From Clostridiales bacterium (GTDB lineage: Bacteria; Bacillota; Clostridia; Oscillospirales; Oscillospiraceae), in assembly GCA_019420945.1 (NCBI GenBank), contig JAHZGF010000054.1, forward strand, positions 1 to 64,000: a stretch of 64,000 nucleotides of DNA. The letters run 5' to 3'. Every line of letters starts with the position of its first letter. The stretch's first letter is position 1. The translations under genes were made by a program, and so were the position numbers. Of this stretch, positions 34,215 to 42,494 are shown piece after piece. The notes under the pieces were generated by a model. The model searched no databases, was not told the origin of the DNA, and saw only the letters and a list, made by a program, of their open reading frames with translations.

Positions 34215-35429
34215 ATGTTAACATCGCTGGCGCTTATATTCTTGGTGGGGCTGTCCATGGCTGCAATTTGCCAGAAGTTAAAGCTGCCCCGCATCATCGG
34301 TATGCTGATTACGGGCATTGTGTTAGGGCCCTATGTGCTGGATCTGCTGGATCCGTCTATTTTGTCCATCTCCGCGGAGTTACGGCAGATGGCGCTGATT
34401 ATTATCCTGCTGAAAGCGGGACTGTCATTGGACCTTTCCGACCTGAAAAAAGTGGGCCGGCCGGCCATTATGATGTCCTGCGTGCCGGCCAGTTTTGAAA
34501 TCCTGGCCTTTTTCCTGTTCGCCCCTTATTTGTTGGGGGTCACCAGGATCGAAGCCGCAGTCATGGGAGCTGTCCTGGGGGCCGTTTCCCCTGCGGTGGT
34601 TGTGCCGAGAATGGTGCAGCTGATGGAGCGCAAATACGGCACCGAAAAAAGCATTCCCCAGATGGTGTTGGCAGGAGCCTCCTGTGATGACATTTATGTC
34701 ATTGTCCTGTTTACCACCTTTGTGGGGATGGCCCAGGGGGGACATGTGAATGTGATAGACTTTGTCAATATTCCGGTTTCCATTGTCCTGGGGGTCCTGC
34801 TGGGGGCCGTTGTGGGGTATGGCCTGTCGCTGTTTTTTGAGACGGCATACGCCCATAAGCATTGCGTCCGGAACAGTATGAAAGTCGTAATTGTCCTGGG
34901 CGTCTCCTTCCTGCTGATGGCCATTGAGACCTGGGCGGAAGGAGTTGTGGCCATCTCTGGTCTGCTGGCGGTAGTCAGTATGGCCTGTGTGCTGAAACTG
35001 AAGAGCACTGCCTTTGTCTCCAAGAGACTGTCGGAGAAATTTGGCAAGCTGTGGATTGCTGCCGAAGTCATCCTCTTTGTGCTGGTGGGCGCGGCAGTGG
35101 ATATTCGCTATACGTTGGGGGCAGGCCTGGCGGCGGTGGGCATGATTTTCCTTGCCCTGGTGTTCCGGGGGATCGGCGTCTCCATTTGCCTGATTCACAC
35201 CAAGCTGAATTGGAAGGAGCGGCTGTTCTGCGTGATTGCGTACTTGCCCAAGGCCACGGTTCAGGCGGCCATTGGCTCTGTGCCCCTGTCTATGGGATTG
35301 GCCTGCGGGCCCATTGTTTTGTCGGTGGCTGTATTGGCCATTCTCATCACAGCGCCGCTGGGAGCCATCGGAATGGATGTGACCTACAAACGCTTGCTGA
35401 CCCGGGAAGCGGGGCAGGAGCAGGCGTGA
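34215..35429 (+). CDS. cation:proton antiporter (CPA family)
   Basis: 404 residues from the ATG at 34215, behind AGGAGG; longer in-frame starts lie within the structured leader. About twelve membrane segments, beginning SLALIFLVGLSMAAICQKL. The fold is that of the Kef/NhaP-type sodium-hydrogen exchanger family, without the C-terminal nucleotide-binding (RCK) domain of Kef. ASCDDIYVI near residue 158 carries an acidic pair in the membrane, like the ion-binding site of such exchangers. It probably exports Na+, Li+ or K+ in exchange for protons. Confidence 0.82.
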   Translation: MLTSLALIFLVGLSMAAICQKLKLPRIIGMLITGIVLGPYVLDLLDPSILSISAELRQMALIIILLKAGLSLDLSDLKKVGRPAIMMSCVPASFEILAFFLFAPYLLGVTRIEAAVMGAVLGAVSPAVVVPRMVQLMERKYGTEKSIPQMVLAGASCDDIYVIVLFTTFVGMAQGGHVNVIDFVNIPVSIVLGVLLGAVVGYGLSLFFETAYAHKHCVRNSMKVVIVLGVSFLLMAIETWAEGVVAISGLLAVVSMACVLKLKSTAFVSKRLSEKFGKLWIAAEVILFVLVGAAVDIRYTLGAGLAAVGMIFLALVFRGIGVSICLIHTKLNWKERLFCVIAYLPKATVQAAIGSVPLSMGLACGPIVLSVAVLAILITAPLGAIGMDVTYKRLLTREAGQEQA

Positions 35430-35437
35430 ACAAAAAG

Positions 35438-35478
35438 GTGAAAGGGCCCTGTCGAGTAAAACGACAGGGCCCTTTCAC
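35438..35478. terminator. hairpin between convergent genes
   Basis: A 17-bp perfect stem (GTGAAAGGGCCCTGTCG, loop AGTAAAA, complement). T-runs are weak, but the position suits a bidirectional terminator. Confidence 0.65.
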
Positions 35479-35511
35479 AGAGGAATATATGGAACAAGGA
35501 AAGGTGGCAGG

Positions 35512-36687
35512 TTAAGGCTTCAGGGCATCCTTTTGCCGGTTGTAGTAGCCGTCCACATAGGCGGTGTAGATGATGAAGCCGATGATATAGGCGATGGCGG
35601 TCAGGGCGAAGCCGGCAGGGAGGCCGATGGGGCCCTGCAAAAAGCCCATCAGCAGGGAGCCAATGCCGATGCCGATATCATAGGACAGCATATAGGTGGC
35701 GTTGGCAACGCCCCGCTGGGGCGCGGGAGTGGTGCCGGTGACGAAGGACTGGAACAGGGGCTGCAGGATGCCGTAGCCCAGGCCGAAGAAGAAGCCCGCC
35801 AGCAGCATGTGGATGCCGGTGTTCAGGAACAGATAGCTGGCCATGGTGATGATCAGGATGACAAGGCTCACATAGACCAGTATCTTGTGCTTTCCGGCGT
35901 CAATCATCTTCTGGGTGGACAGCTTGGAGAGCAGCATGCCCGCCACCAGCGTGACGTAGAAATAGGGCAAAAAGGCGGTGAGTCCCTTATCCTGGGCCAG
36001 AATGGAGGAGTAGGCGATGACGGCGCCGTAAGGGATCATCAAAAACATCATGTTGAGCATGAAGGGCAGGGCGGGACGGTGAATGGAGTCCTTAATGGAG
36101 AATTTCTTGCGCTGCACCTTGGGGTAGCGGATCCGGCAGCAGGACACACAGATAAAGGCCGCCACGGTGATGCCAAAGACGGTGAGAAAGGAGGCCTTGC
36201 TGCTCAGGTGGTTCTGAACCTGAATGCCGGCAAAGGGGCCCACCGCCATACCGATGGACACGGTGAAGGCAAACCGGCTGATGCCCTGGGTGACCTTGGA
36301 CTGGGGCAGCACATCGCCGGCCAGGGTCATAGTGGCGGAGGCACAGACGGAATAGACCGCACCCATGTAGAGCCGGATGATGATCAGAACGGCGAAGATG
36401 GGAAAGGCGATGAAGGCCGGAAAGGAGAGGCAGAACAGAGCCAGAAAAATCAGATACACCCGATAACGGTTGAAATTATCCAGAAGATAGCCTGCCACAG
36501 GCCGGAATAGAATGGTGGCCACCGACATGGCGGTCAGCACAATGCCCACCTTGGAGCCGGTGATGCCGATCTCCTGACAGTAGACAGGGATGATGGGGAT
36601 GGAGGCGTAAAACGCGGCCAAGACCAGCAGATTGGTGAGGAACAGGAGGATAAACCTCCTGTTCCATATTTTTTCGGTTTTTTGCAT
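35512..36687 (-). CDS. MFS transporter
   Basis: 391 residues with twelve predicted membrane segments and the major-facilitator loop pattern GYLLDNFNRYRVYL between helices 2 and 3. The ATG at 36687 is preferred because AAAGGAG lies eight bases upstream; an ATG nine bases earlier is too close to it. The family covers drug efflux and small-metabolite transport. It is divergent from a MarR gene and shares an operator with it, so it is probably induced by a compound it exports. Confidence 0.83.
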   Translation of the reverse strand: MQKTEKIWNRRFILLFLTNLLVLAAFYASIPIIPVYCQEIGITGSKVGIVLTAMSVATILFRPVAGYLLDNFNRYRVYLIFLALFCLSFPAFIAFPIFAVLIIIRLYMGAVYSVCASATMTLAGDVLPQSKVTQGISRFAFTVSIGMAVGPFAGIQVQNHLSSKASFLTVFGITVAAFICVSCCRIRYPKVQRKKFSIKDSIHRPALPFMLNMMFLMIPYGAVIAYSSILAQDKGLTAFLPYFYVTLVAGMLLSKLSTQKMIDAGKHKILVYVSLVILIITMASYLFLNTGIHMLLAGFFFGLGYGILQPLFQSFVTGTTPAPQRGVANATYMLSYDIGIGIGSLLMGFLQGPIGLPAGFALTAIAYIIGFIIYTAYVDGYYNRQKDALKP

Positions 36688-36721
36688 ATGGGTCATGCTC
36701 CTTTGCGCAGATAAAACAATA

Positions 36722-36809
36722 TGGTGGCACTTGCCACTATATTGATCATAGCACTGTTATGCCGCTGCGTCAATAACTAGTTGCAAGTGCCACCAAAAAA
36801 GAGTATAAT
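36722..36809. promoter_or_regulatory. divergent promoters and shared MarR operator
   Basis: For MFS (minus): TTGACG (36768-36773) and TATGAT (36745-36750), spacer 17. For MarR (plus): TTGCAA (36781-36786) and TATAAT (36804-36809), spacer 17. A 13-bp box TGGTGGCACTTGC (36722-36734) recurs as its exact complement at 36783-36795. One copy covers the MFS start region, the other the -35 box of the MarR promoter. Confidence 0.8.
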
Positions 36810-36835
36810 GCGGAGAAAGAAAGGAGGCTGACCGT

Positions 36836-37276
36836 ATGGATTGCACCATGGACAGCCCGTTTAAATCCATTTCGATTTTGTACCGGAAGTCTCATATCTG
36901 GCTGAATAACAGCTGCAGCCAGTACCAGCTGTCGGCGGCCCAGGCCCTGGTGATTTTGATTGTGTGCGACTTTGAGGTGCTGACCCAGGACGAAATCACG
37001 AAACGCCTTTCCCTGGACAAGAGCGTGATTGCCAAGACAGTGACCAAGCTCCAGGAGTCCGGCTTTTTGCAGCGGACCACCAACGCACGGGACAAGCGCA
37101 CCTATGACATCCGCCCCACGGAACGGGCCTGGTCGGTATATCCCTTTATCCGGGAACAGATTGAAGGCTGCTTTCAGCGCATGACCCAGAAAATGACGCC
37201 GGAGGAGCAGGAGGAGTTCAAACGGCTGCTGCTGTTGGCGGCGGAGTCCTCCATTGCCCTGGATGATGAGGATTGA
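36836..37276 (+). CDS. MarR-family regulator
   Basis: 146 residues, ATG preceded by AAAGGAGG. Winged helix at about residues 48-100 (TQDEITKRLSLDKSVIAKTVTKLQE, wing TTNARDKRTYDI). Divergent from the MFS gene with shared operators, so it most likely represses both promoters. A strong terminator follows. Confidence 0.86.
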   Translation: MDCTMDSPFKSISILYRKSHIWLNNSCSQYQLSAAQALVILIVCDFEVLTQDEITKRLSLDKSVIAKTVTKLQESGFLQRTTNARDKRTYDIRPTERAWSVYPFIREQIEGCFQRMTQKMTPEEQEEFKRLLLLAAESSIALDDED

Positions 37277-37310
37277 ATCAACCTCTGAGGGTCCATTAGA
37301 CTTTGACGGA

Positions 37311-37348
37311 AAAAGCGCGTGGAATTTTGAAATTCCACGCGCTTTTTT
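37311..37348. terminator. bidirectional terminator
   Basis: A 16-bp perfect stem (AAAAGCGCGTGGAATT, loop TTGA, complement) followed by T-runs, between the MarR gene and the convergent SnoaL-like genes. Confidence 0.85.
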
Positions 37349-37397
37349 GGTTGTCAGCAGGCGGATTTACCACCCGAAAGCATTGCGCCCGTAAAGC

Positions 37398-38030
37398 TTA
37401 GTCCAGGCCGGGAATGGGAGGCTGGCCGGTGGGGTAGACAGCCACACCGTCGTAGTGGTACACCGGAGTTTCCCGAGGCCGGTCCGGGGTTACTGGGAAG
37501 AAGGCCCAATCATAGGCCGGGGCCTGGGTCCAGGGTACGTCGTATTTGGTCAGGAAGAAGGGATAAAAGCGCATCTTCCAGATCTTCCAAACCCCATCCT
37601 CCCGAATGAAGTCCAGGGCGTACTTGCCCCAGCGCCAGTAGCCCTGGGGGTGTTCCTCCCCATCCCGCCAGGTGTCGGCACCGGAGGAGATCCAGACCCC
37701 CTTAGCGGTCTGTCCGTCCGGAGCCACCTCAATAATGGGAGTGTCGCAGGTGTAGAGCATCATGATCCCTTTGAGCTGTTCCAGCTTGCCCGGGTCGTGG
37801 CGGTCTCCAAAGTCCTGGAGATAGCAGCGCTCCACTCCCTTGCGGCCGTCGTAGATGCCCCAGGGCATTTCCAGCAGGCAGTCATCCCGGCGGCTCCAGA
37901 GCTCCACCAGCTTGCGGTTGAGCCAGGCAACGCCGTAATACATGACCTTGCCCAGGAGGTTTTTGCACTCCACAATGGCGGTCTGGCGCTCCACCTCCCG
38001 GGTCAGCCCCTCCAAATTCGCTTGCGTCAT
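37398..38030 (-). CDS. SnoaL-like (NTF2-fold) protein, paralogue 3
   Basis: 210 residues, soluble. Shares with the two upstream genes the motif LVELWSRRDDCLLEMPWGIYDGRKGVERCYLQDFGDRHDP in spaced form, then VAPDGQTAKGVWISSG and VWKIWKMRFYPFF: the SnoaL/NTF2-like alpha-beta barrel with a deep pocket, used by dehydratases, isomerases and cyclases. It is the most diverged of the three (C-terminus PGLD instead of DDVGYTW). Last gene of the trio; substrate unknown. Families such as BaiE bile-acid dehydratase share the fold, but nothing here proves that activity. Confidence 0.75.
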   Translation of the reverse strand: MTQANLEGLTREVERQTAIVECKNLLGKVMYYGVAWLNRKLVELWSRRDDCLLEMPWGIYDGRKGVERCYLQDFGDRHDPGKLEQLKGIMMLYTCDTPIIEVAPDGQTAKGVWISSGADTWRDGEEHPQGYWRWGKYALDFIREDGVWKIWKMRFYPFFLTKYDVPWTQAPAYDWAFFPVTPDRPRETPVYHYDGVAVYPTGQPPIPGLD

Positions 38031-38047
38031 CTCAAAAACCTCCTTTT

Positions 38048-38707
38048 TTACCAGGTGTAGCCCACGTCGTCATAGGTATCGTAGGGTTCCGGGGGCGCGG
38101 GCTGATCGTCGGGATAACGGCCCTTGGGATCGTAGTTCCAGATGGGCCGATCCAGGGGGTGGTCACAGCTGGTGTCCAGCATAAAGCCGTCGTAGGGAGG
38201 TACATCGGTCCAGCAGGTGTCATAGGGGGCCTGGAAGAGGGGATAAACCTTCATCTTCCAGATCTTCCAGCCGTCCTCCTCCAGCAGAAAATCCACGCCG
38301 TATTTGCTCCAGGCCCACATGCCCTGGGGCCCCTCGGGGCCCTCGTTGGCGGTCTCAAAGCCCGGGCTGATCCAGACGCCCCGGGCGGTTTTGCCGTCCC
38401 GGGCCACCTCAATGACGGAGGTGCCGATGCAGTGGACGCAAAGCAAGCCCTTCAGCAGCTCCTGGATTTCCGGCATGGAGCGGTCCCCGTGGTCCTTCAG
38501 GTAGCACCGTTCCACCCCTTTAAAACCTTCGTAGGCACCCCAGGGCATCTCCAGCTTGCAGTCGCTCCGATGGGCCCAGAGTTTCATATATTCCTTGTGG
38601 CGCATCTCCATATGGAGGGAGACATAGATGCTCATCAGCTGTTCACACTGTTGGGCGGCCCCCACCCGGTCCAGCTCAAAGGCCAGTTCTTCCATGGTTT
38701 TCATCAT
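38048..38707 (-). CDS. SnoaL-like (NTF2-fold) protein, paralogue 2
   Basis: 219 residues. Same architecture as its neighbours: an N-terminal helix pair, YMKLWAHRSDCKLEMPWGAY, GFKGVERCYLKDHGDR, VARDGKTARGVWISPG, and the C-terminal APYDTCWTDVPPYDGF ending PYDTYDDVGYTW. It resembles paralogue 1 more than paralogue 3. The three genes are spaced 15-17 bp apart and surely form one operon that arose by tandem duplication. Conserved Tyr, Asp and His residues could line the pocket. Confidence 0.77.
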   Translation of the reverse strand: MMKTMEELAFELDRVGAAQQCEQLMSIYVSLHMEMRHKEYMKLWAHRSDCKLEMPWGAYEGFKGVERCYLKDHGDRSMPEIQELLKGLLCVHCIGTSVIEVARDGKTARGVWISPGFETANEGPEGPQGMWAWSKYGVDFLLEEDGWKIWKMKVYPLFQAPYDTCWTDVPPYDGFMLDTSCDHPLDRPIWNYDPKGRYPDDQPAPPEPYDTYDDVGYTW

Positions 38708-38722
38708 TTGCCTTGACCTCCT

Positions 38723-39376
38723 TTACCAGATGTAGCCCACGTCGTCATAGGTCTCGTAGGGCTCCGGGGGCAGGGGCTCGTTCTCCGGATAGATGTAATC
38801 CGGGAAATAGTTCACCGCACCCCGGGAGGGCTTGTCGCAGTGAGTCTCAGCTACAAAGCCCTCGTAAGGGGGCACGTCGGTCCAGCAGGTGTGATAGGGG
38901 GCCTGGAACACCGGGTATACCCGCATTCTCCATACCTTCCAGACCCCGTCTTCCTGGATAAAGTCGGCGCCGATCTTGCTCCAGGCCCAGGTGGCATCCG
39001 CCTTGCCGTCCTCGGCAAAGGTCTCCTGACCCGGGGACAGCCAGCAGCCCCGGGCGGTCTGCAGATCCCCCGCCACCTCAATGACTCCGGTGGTGTGGGT
39101 GTGCATGGGGAACAGGCCGATCATAAACTCCCAGGTCTCGGGAAAACTCCGATCTCCGTGGTCCTGCAGATAGCAGGTCTCCACCCCTTTGTAGCCCACA
39201 TAGCTGCCCCAGGGCATGTCCAGAATGCAGTCCGCCCGCTGGGCCCACAGCTTCAAATAGTCGATGTGGCGCATGGAGGTGTGGAAGAATGAGTAGCGGC
39301 CCATGATGTTCTCAATCTCCCGCACCGCCCGCAGTCGTTCATAGCCCCGGTTCAGTTCCTCCAGGGTCATTGCCAT
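38723..39376 (-). CDS. SnoaL-like (NTF2-fold) protein, paralogue 1
   Basis: 217 residues, first in the operon. Motifs: IMGRYSFFHTSMRHIDYLK, QRADCILDMPWGSYVGYKG, VAGDLQTARGCWLSPG, WRMRVYPVFQAPYHTC and the end PYETYDDVGYIW. No signal peptide. The three proteins may form hetero-oligomers or act on successive intermediates. The operon is divergent from the larEBC nickel-cofactor genes across 246 bp, which may or may not mean a shared role. Confidence 0.77.
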   Translation of the reverse strand: MAMTLEELNRGYERLRAVREIENIMGRYSFFHTSMRHIDYLKLWAQRADCILDMPWGSYVGYKGVETCYLQDHGDRSFPETWEFMIGLFPMHTHTTGVIEVAGDLQTARGCWLSPGQETFAEDGKADATWAWSKIGADFIQEDGVWKVWRMRVYPVFQAPYHTCWTDVPPYEGFVAETHCDKPSRGAVNYFPDYIYPENEPLPPEPYETYDDVGYIW

Positions 39377-39430
39377 AGAAATCTCCTCCTCGTCATTGGT
39401 AGCCGGTAGCGCGTTACTCCGTCTGAACCC

Positions 39431-39460
39431 ATTGTAGCGCAGGTTTGAGGACTTGCATAA
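39431..39460 (-). promoter_or_regulatory. possible promoter of the SnoaL-like operon
   Basis: Minus-strand TTATGC (39455-39460) and TACAAT (39431-39436), spacer 18 bp; GAGGAGG precedes the start codon. Confidence 0.4.
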
Positions 39461-39558
39461 TCTCTGTTTGGATGGCTTGCTATTCTAAAATAGTTATAGC
39501 AAAAACGACGGATATAAGCGGATTGGAATGATAGAACGTTTCAGTCAGGGCCGTCCCG

Positions 39559-39587
39559 TTGCGCCGGAGGGGAAAATGGGGTATAGT
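39559..39587 (+). promoter_or_regulatory. promoter of larEBC
   Basis: TTGCGC (39559-39564) and TATAGT (39582-39587), spacer 17 bp, 35 bp before the start codon. Confidence 0.5.
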
Positions 39588-39622
39588 AAAAGAAATATAA
39601 CTGGTAGTAAGGAGCGGGAAAA

Positions 39623-40366
39623 ATGACACTGAATGAATTTTTTACCCAGACCCCCAAGGCCGCCCTGGCTTTTTCCGGGGGAACGGACTCGGCCTTTCTG
39701 TTGGCCCAGGGCTTGAAGTTAGGGGCAGATCTGCGCCCCTATTATATGAAAACGCCGCTGCAGCCCGCTTTTGAGCTGGTGGATGCCCGGCGGCTGTGCC
39801 AGCAGCTGGGAGTGGAGCTGACGGTGGTGGAGCTGGACTTGCTGGCCTGTCCTGAAATTCGGGAGAACGGTCCGGAGCGCTGCTACAACTGCAAAAAGAT
39901 CTTGTTCTCCACTCTGCAGCAGCGGGCGGCGGCGGACGGCTATCCGGTGGTGCTGGACGGTACCAACACCTCCGACGATCCCGACGACCGGCCCGGCATG
40001 TCCGCCCTGACGGAGCTGGGGGTGCGCTCGCCTCTGCGGGAGTGCGGGCTGACCAAGGGAGAGATCCGGCTGCGGTCCCGGCAGATGGGGCTGTTCACCT
40101 GGAGCAAGCCCGCCTATGCCTGCCTGGCCACCCGGATTCCCACCGGTACCCCCATTGAGGAAGCGGATCTTCATCGGGTGGAACAGGCGGAGGCAGTGCT
40201 GGCCAAGCTGGGCTTTTCCGATTTCCGGGTCCGGTTGTTCCGGGGCTGCGCCCGGCTCCAGCTGCCCCGGGAGCAGCAGGTCCAGGTGCTGGAGAAGCGG
40301 GAGCAGATCCTGTCGGAACTGGAGCCCCTCTTCGATGCGGTGTTCTTGGACCTGAAGGAGCGGTAA
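39623..40366 (+). CDS. larE: LarE, ATP-dependent sulfur transferase of nickel-pincer cofactor synthesis
   Basis: 247 residues. PP-loop ATP pyrophosphatase motif AFSGGTDSAFLL near the N-terminus and LDGTNTSDDPDDRPG further on are typical of LarE, which adenylates the pyridinium biscarboxylate intermediate and inserts sulfur. Three cysteines, Cys87 and Cys90 in ERCYNCKK and Cys167 in YACLATRIP, suggest the iron-sulfur type of LarE that is recycled, rather than the single-cysteine type that sacrifices its own sulfur; this is an inference from cysteine content. First gene of a tight larE-larB-larC operon. Confidence 0.87.
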   Translation: MTLNEFFTQTPKAALAFSGGTDSAFLLAQGLKLGADLRPYYMKTPLQPAFELVDARRLCQQLGVELTVVELDLLACPEIRENGPERCYNCKKILFSTLQQRAAADGYPVVLDGTNTSDDPDDRPGMSALTELGVRSPLRECGLTKGEIRLRSRQMGLFTWSKPAYACLATRIPTGTPIEEADLHRVEQAEAVLAKLGFSDFRVRLFRGCARLQLPREQQVQVLEKREQILSELEPLFDAVFLDLKER

Positions 40367-40371
40367 ACCAT

Positions 40372-41130
40372 ATGGAGCAAAAGGACTTGAGATCGCTGCT
40401 GGAGCAGGTGGCCCGGGGTGAGCTCAGCCCGGAGGAGGCCACGCTGCGGCTGCGGCAGGCCCCCTTCGAGGATCTGGGCTTTGCCAAGCTGGACCACCAC
40501 CGGGCCCTGCGCCAGGGAGCGGCGGAAGTGATCTACGGAGCCGGCAAGACCCAGGAGCAGATTCTGGCCATCGCCTCCGCCTTCCTGGACCGGGGCCAGA
40601 AGACGGTGCTCATCACCCGAATGGAAGCCGAGGCGGCGGAGTGGGTGGGCCAGCATATTCCGCTGACCTATGACCCGGTGAGCCGGGTGGGGATTGCCGG
40701 CCATTTACCGGAACCCGACGGAGACGGCTTTATTGTGGTGGCCACCGGCGGCACCAGTGACATCCCGGTGGCGGAGGAGGCGGCCCAGACTGCCGAGGCT
40801 TTGGGCAACCAAGTGAAACGGCTCTATGACGTGGGGGTGGCGGGGCTCCACCGGCTGCTCTCCCACACGGAAGAGCTGATGGAGGCCCGGGTGGTCATTG
40901 CCATTGCCGGTATGGAAGGGGCCCTGGCCAGCGTTATTGGCGGGCTGGTGGATTGTCCGGTGATTGCGGTACCCACCAGCGTGGGCTACGGCGCCTCGTT
41001 CCATGGGGTATCCGCCCTGCTGTCCATGCTGAACTCCTGTGCCAGCGGGGTCAGCGTGGTGAACATCGACAACGGCTTCGGGGCGGGCTACCTGGCCAGT
41101 ATGATCAATCATTTGGGAGGCAAACCATGA
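40372..41130 (+). CDS. larB: LarB, NaAD carboxylase of nickel-pincer cofactor synthesis
   Basis: 252 residues. An N-terminal helical region (LLEQVARGELSPEEATLRL) is followed by a PurE-like core: VATGGTSDIPVAEEAAQTAEALG and VAGMEGALASVIGGL-like stretches, and a C-terminal GYGASFHGVSALLSMLNSCA. LarB carboxylates and hydrolyses nicotinic acid adenine dinucleotide, the first step of the pathway. Five base pairs separate it from larE and it overlaps larC by ATGA. Confidence 0.9.
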   Translation: MEQKDLRSLLEQVARGELSPEEATLRLRQAPFEDLGFAKLDHHRALRQGAAEVIYGAGKTQEQILAIASAFLDRGQKTVLITRMEAEAAEWVGQHIPLTYDPVSRVGIAGHLPEPDGDGFIVVATGGTSDIPVAEEAAQTAEALGNQVKRLYDVGVAGLHRLLSHTEELMEARVVIAIAGMEGALASVIGGLVDCPVIAVPTSVGYGASFHGVSALLSMLNSCASGVSVVNIDNGFGAGYLASMINHLGGKP

Positions 41131-42449
41131 AAACCCTTTATCTGGAGTGCAATATGGGGGCGGCAGGGGACATGCTGATGTCCGCCCTGCTGGAACTTCA
41201 TCCCAATCCCCCGCAATTTCTGGAGCAGATGAACGGGCTGGGACTGCCCGGGGTGGTTCTGTCCGCCGGTCCCAGCGTCAAGTGCGGCATCACCGGCACC
41301 CATGTCTCCGTCACCGTGAACGGGGAAGAGGAGCAAAGCGTGGATGCGTCCCATCACCACGCCATGGAGGGGGAGCATCCCCATCTGCATCACCACGAAC
41401 ACCATCATCACGATCATGAACACCACCATGACCATGTCCATTCTCACCACCATGAGCACGGGCACCATCATACTCATTCCCAGGAACAGGAACACCACCA
41501 TCACCATACCGGCCCCGGCGAGATCGCGGCGCTGATTGATGGCCTGGACCTGCCGAAGCAGGTAAAGTCGGACGCCAAGGCAGTCTATGACCTGATCGCC
41601 CAGGCCGAGAGTCACGCCCATGGCCGTCCGGTGACGGATATCCACTTTCACGAGGTGGGTACCCTGGACGCGGTGGCCGACGTGGTGGGGGTGTGCCTGC
41701 TGATTCACGACCTGGCCCCGGAGCAGATTCTGGCCTCCCCAGTCCATGTGGGCAGCGGCCAGGTGCGCTGTGCCCACGGGGTGATGCCGGTGCCCGCTCC
41801 GGCCACTGCATTCCTGCTGCGGGGAGTGCCCACCTATGGAGGCCAGGTACAGGGAGAACTGTGCACCCCCACCGGAGCCGCTCTGCTGCGGCACTTTGTG
41901 ACCTCTTACGGCCCCCAGCCCATGATGCGGGTGGATCAGATCGGTTACGGCATGGGCACCAAGGAGTTTGAGGGCGCCAACTGTGTCCGGGCCTTTTGGG
42001 GTGAGACTGGGGAGCAGAACCGGGACACGGTGGCGGAGCTGCGGTGCAACCTGGACGATATGACCCCGGAGGCGGTGGCCTTTGCCGGGGAAATCCTGCT
42101 GGAGGCCGGCGCCCTGGATGTGTTCACCACCCCCATCCAGATGAAGAAGGGCCGGCCCGGGGTGCTGCTCACCCTGCTGTGCCGCCAGGAGGACCGGGAG
42201 AAGATGGCCCGGCTGCTCTTCCAACATACTACCACCCTGGGGATCCGGGAGACCCTCTGCGGCCGTTCTGTGCTGGAGCGGGAAGTGGAGACGGTGGATA
42301 CCCCCTTGGGTGCTGTCCGGCGCAAAACCGCCCGGGGTTGGGACGTGGAGCGAAGCAAATGGGAGTATGAGGACCTGGCCCGGATTGCCCGGGCGGAAAA
42401 CCTGTCCCTTGCCGAAGTAGAACGTATCCTGAACGAATCCAAATTGTAA
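41127..42449 (+). CDS. larC: LarC, nickel insertion protein (single uninterrupted gene)
   Basis: 440 residues beginning MKTLYLECNMGAAGDMLMSAL, the family's usual start. Residues of about 75-130 are a histidine-rich stretch with some thirty His plus Asp/Glu, a likely nickel store. The conserved core (HFHEVGTLDAVADVVG, TPTGAALLRHF) and the C-terminal RCNLDDMTPE part are in one frame. In Lactobacillus plantarum larC is split and needs a programmed frameshift; here no frameshift is needed. LarC uses CTP to insert nickel into the finished pincer. No larA is in the window. Confidence 0.9.
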   Translation: MKTLYLECNMGAAGDMLMSALLELHPNPPQFLEQMNGLGLPGVVLSAGPSVKCGITGTHVSVTVNGEEEQSVDASHHHAMEGEHPHLHHHEHHHHDHEHHHDHVHSHHHEHGHHHTHSQEQEHHHHHTGPGEIAALIDGLDLPKQVKSDAKAVYDLIAQAESHAHGRPVTDIHFHEVGTLDAVADVVGVCLLIHDLAPEQILASPVHVGSGQVRCAHGVMPVPAPATAFLLRGVPTYGGQVQGELCTPTGAALLRHFVTSYGPQPMMRVDQIGYGMGTKEFEGANCVRAFWGETGEQNRDTVAELRCNLDDMTPEAVAFAGEILLEAGALDVFTTPIQMKKGRPGVLLTLLCRQEDREKMARLLFQHTTTLGIRETLCGRSVLEREVETVDTPLGAVRRKTARGWDVERSKWEYEDLARIARAENLSLAEVERILNESKL

Positions 42450-42453
42450 AGCA

Positions 42454-42486
42454 ACAGGCCCGCCGCGATTGCGGCGGGCCTGTTTT
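42454..42486 (+). terminator. intrinsic terminator after larC
   Basis: A 13-bp perfect stem (ACAGGCCCGCCGC, loop GATT, complement) ending in TTTT; it also faces the convergent gene. Confidence 0.8.
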
Positions 42487-42494
42487 GCTGCGGG

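Noticed and set aside
41350..41515. Histidine-codon run as a possible sequencing or assembly repeat
   Set aside because: Codons alternate (CAC, CAT) with Asp and Glu codons, and His-rich inserts are usual in LarC.
41127..42449. Programmed frameshift in larC as in Lactobacillus
   Set aside because: The whole gene reads in one frame without an internal stop.
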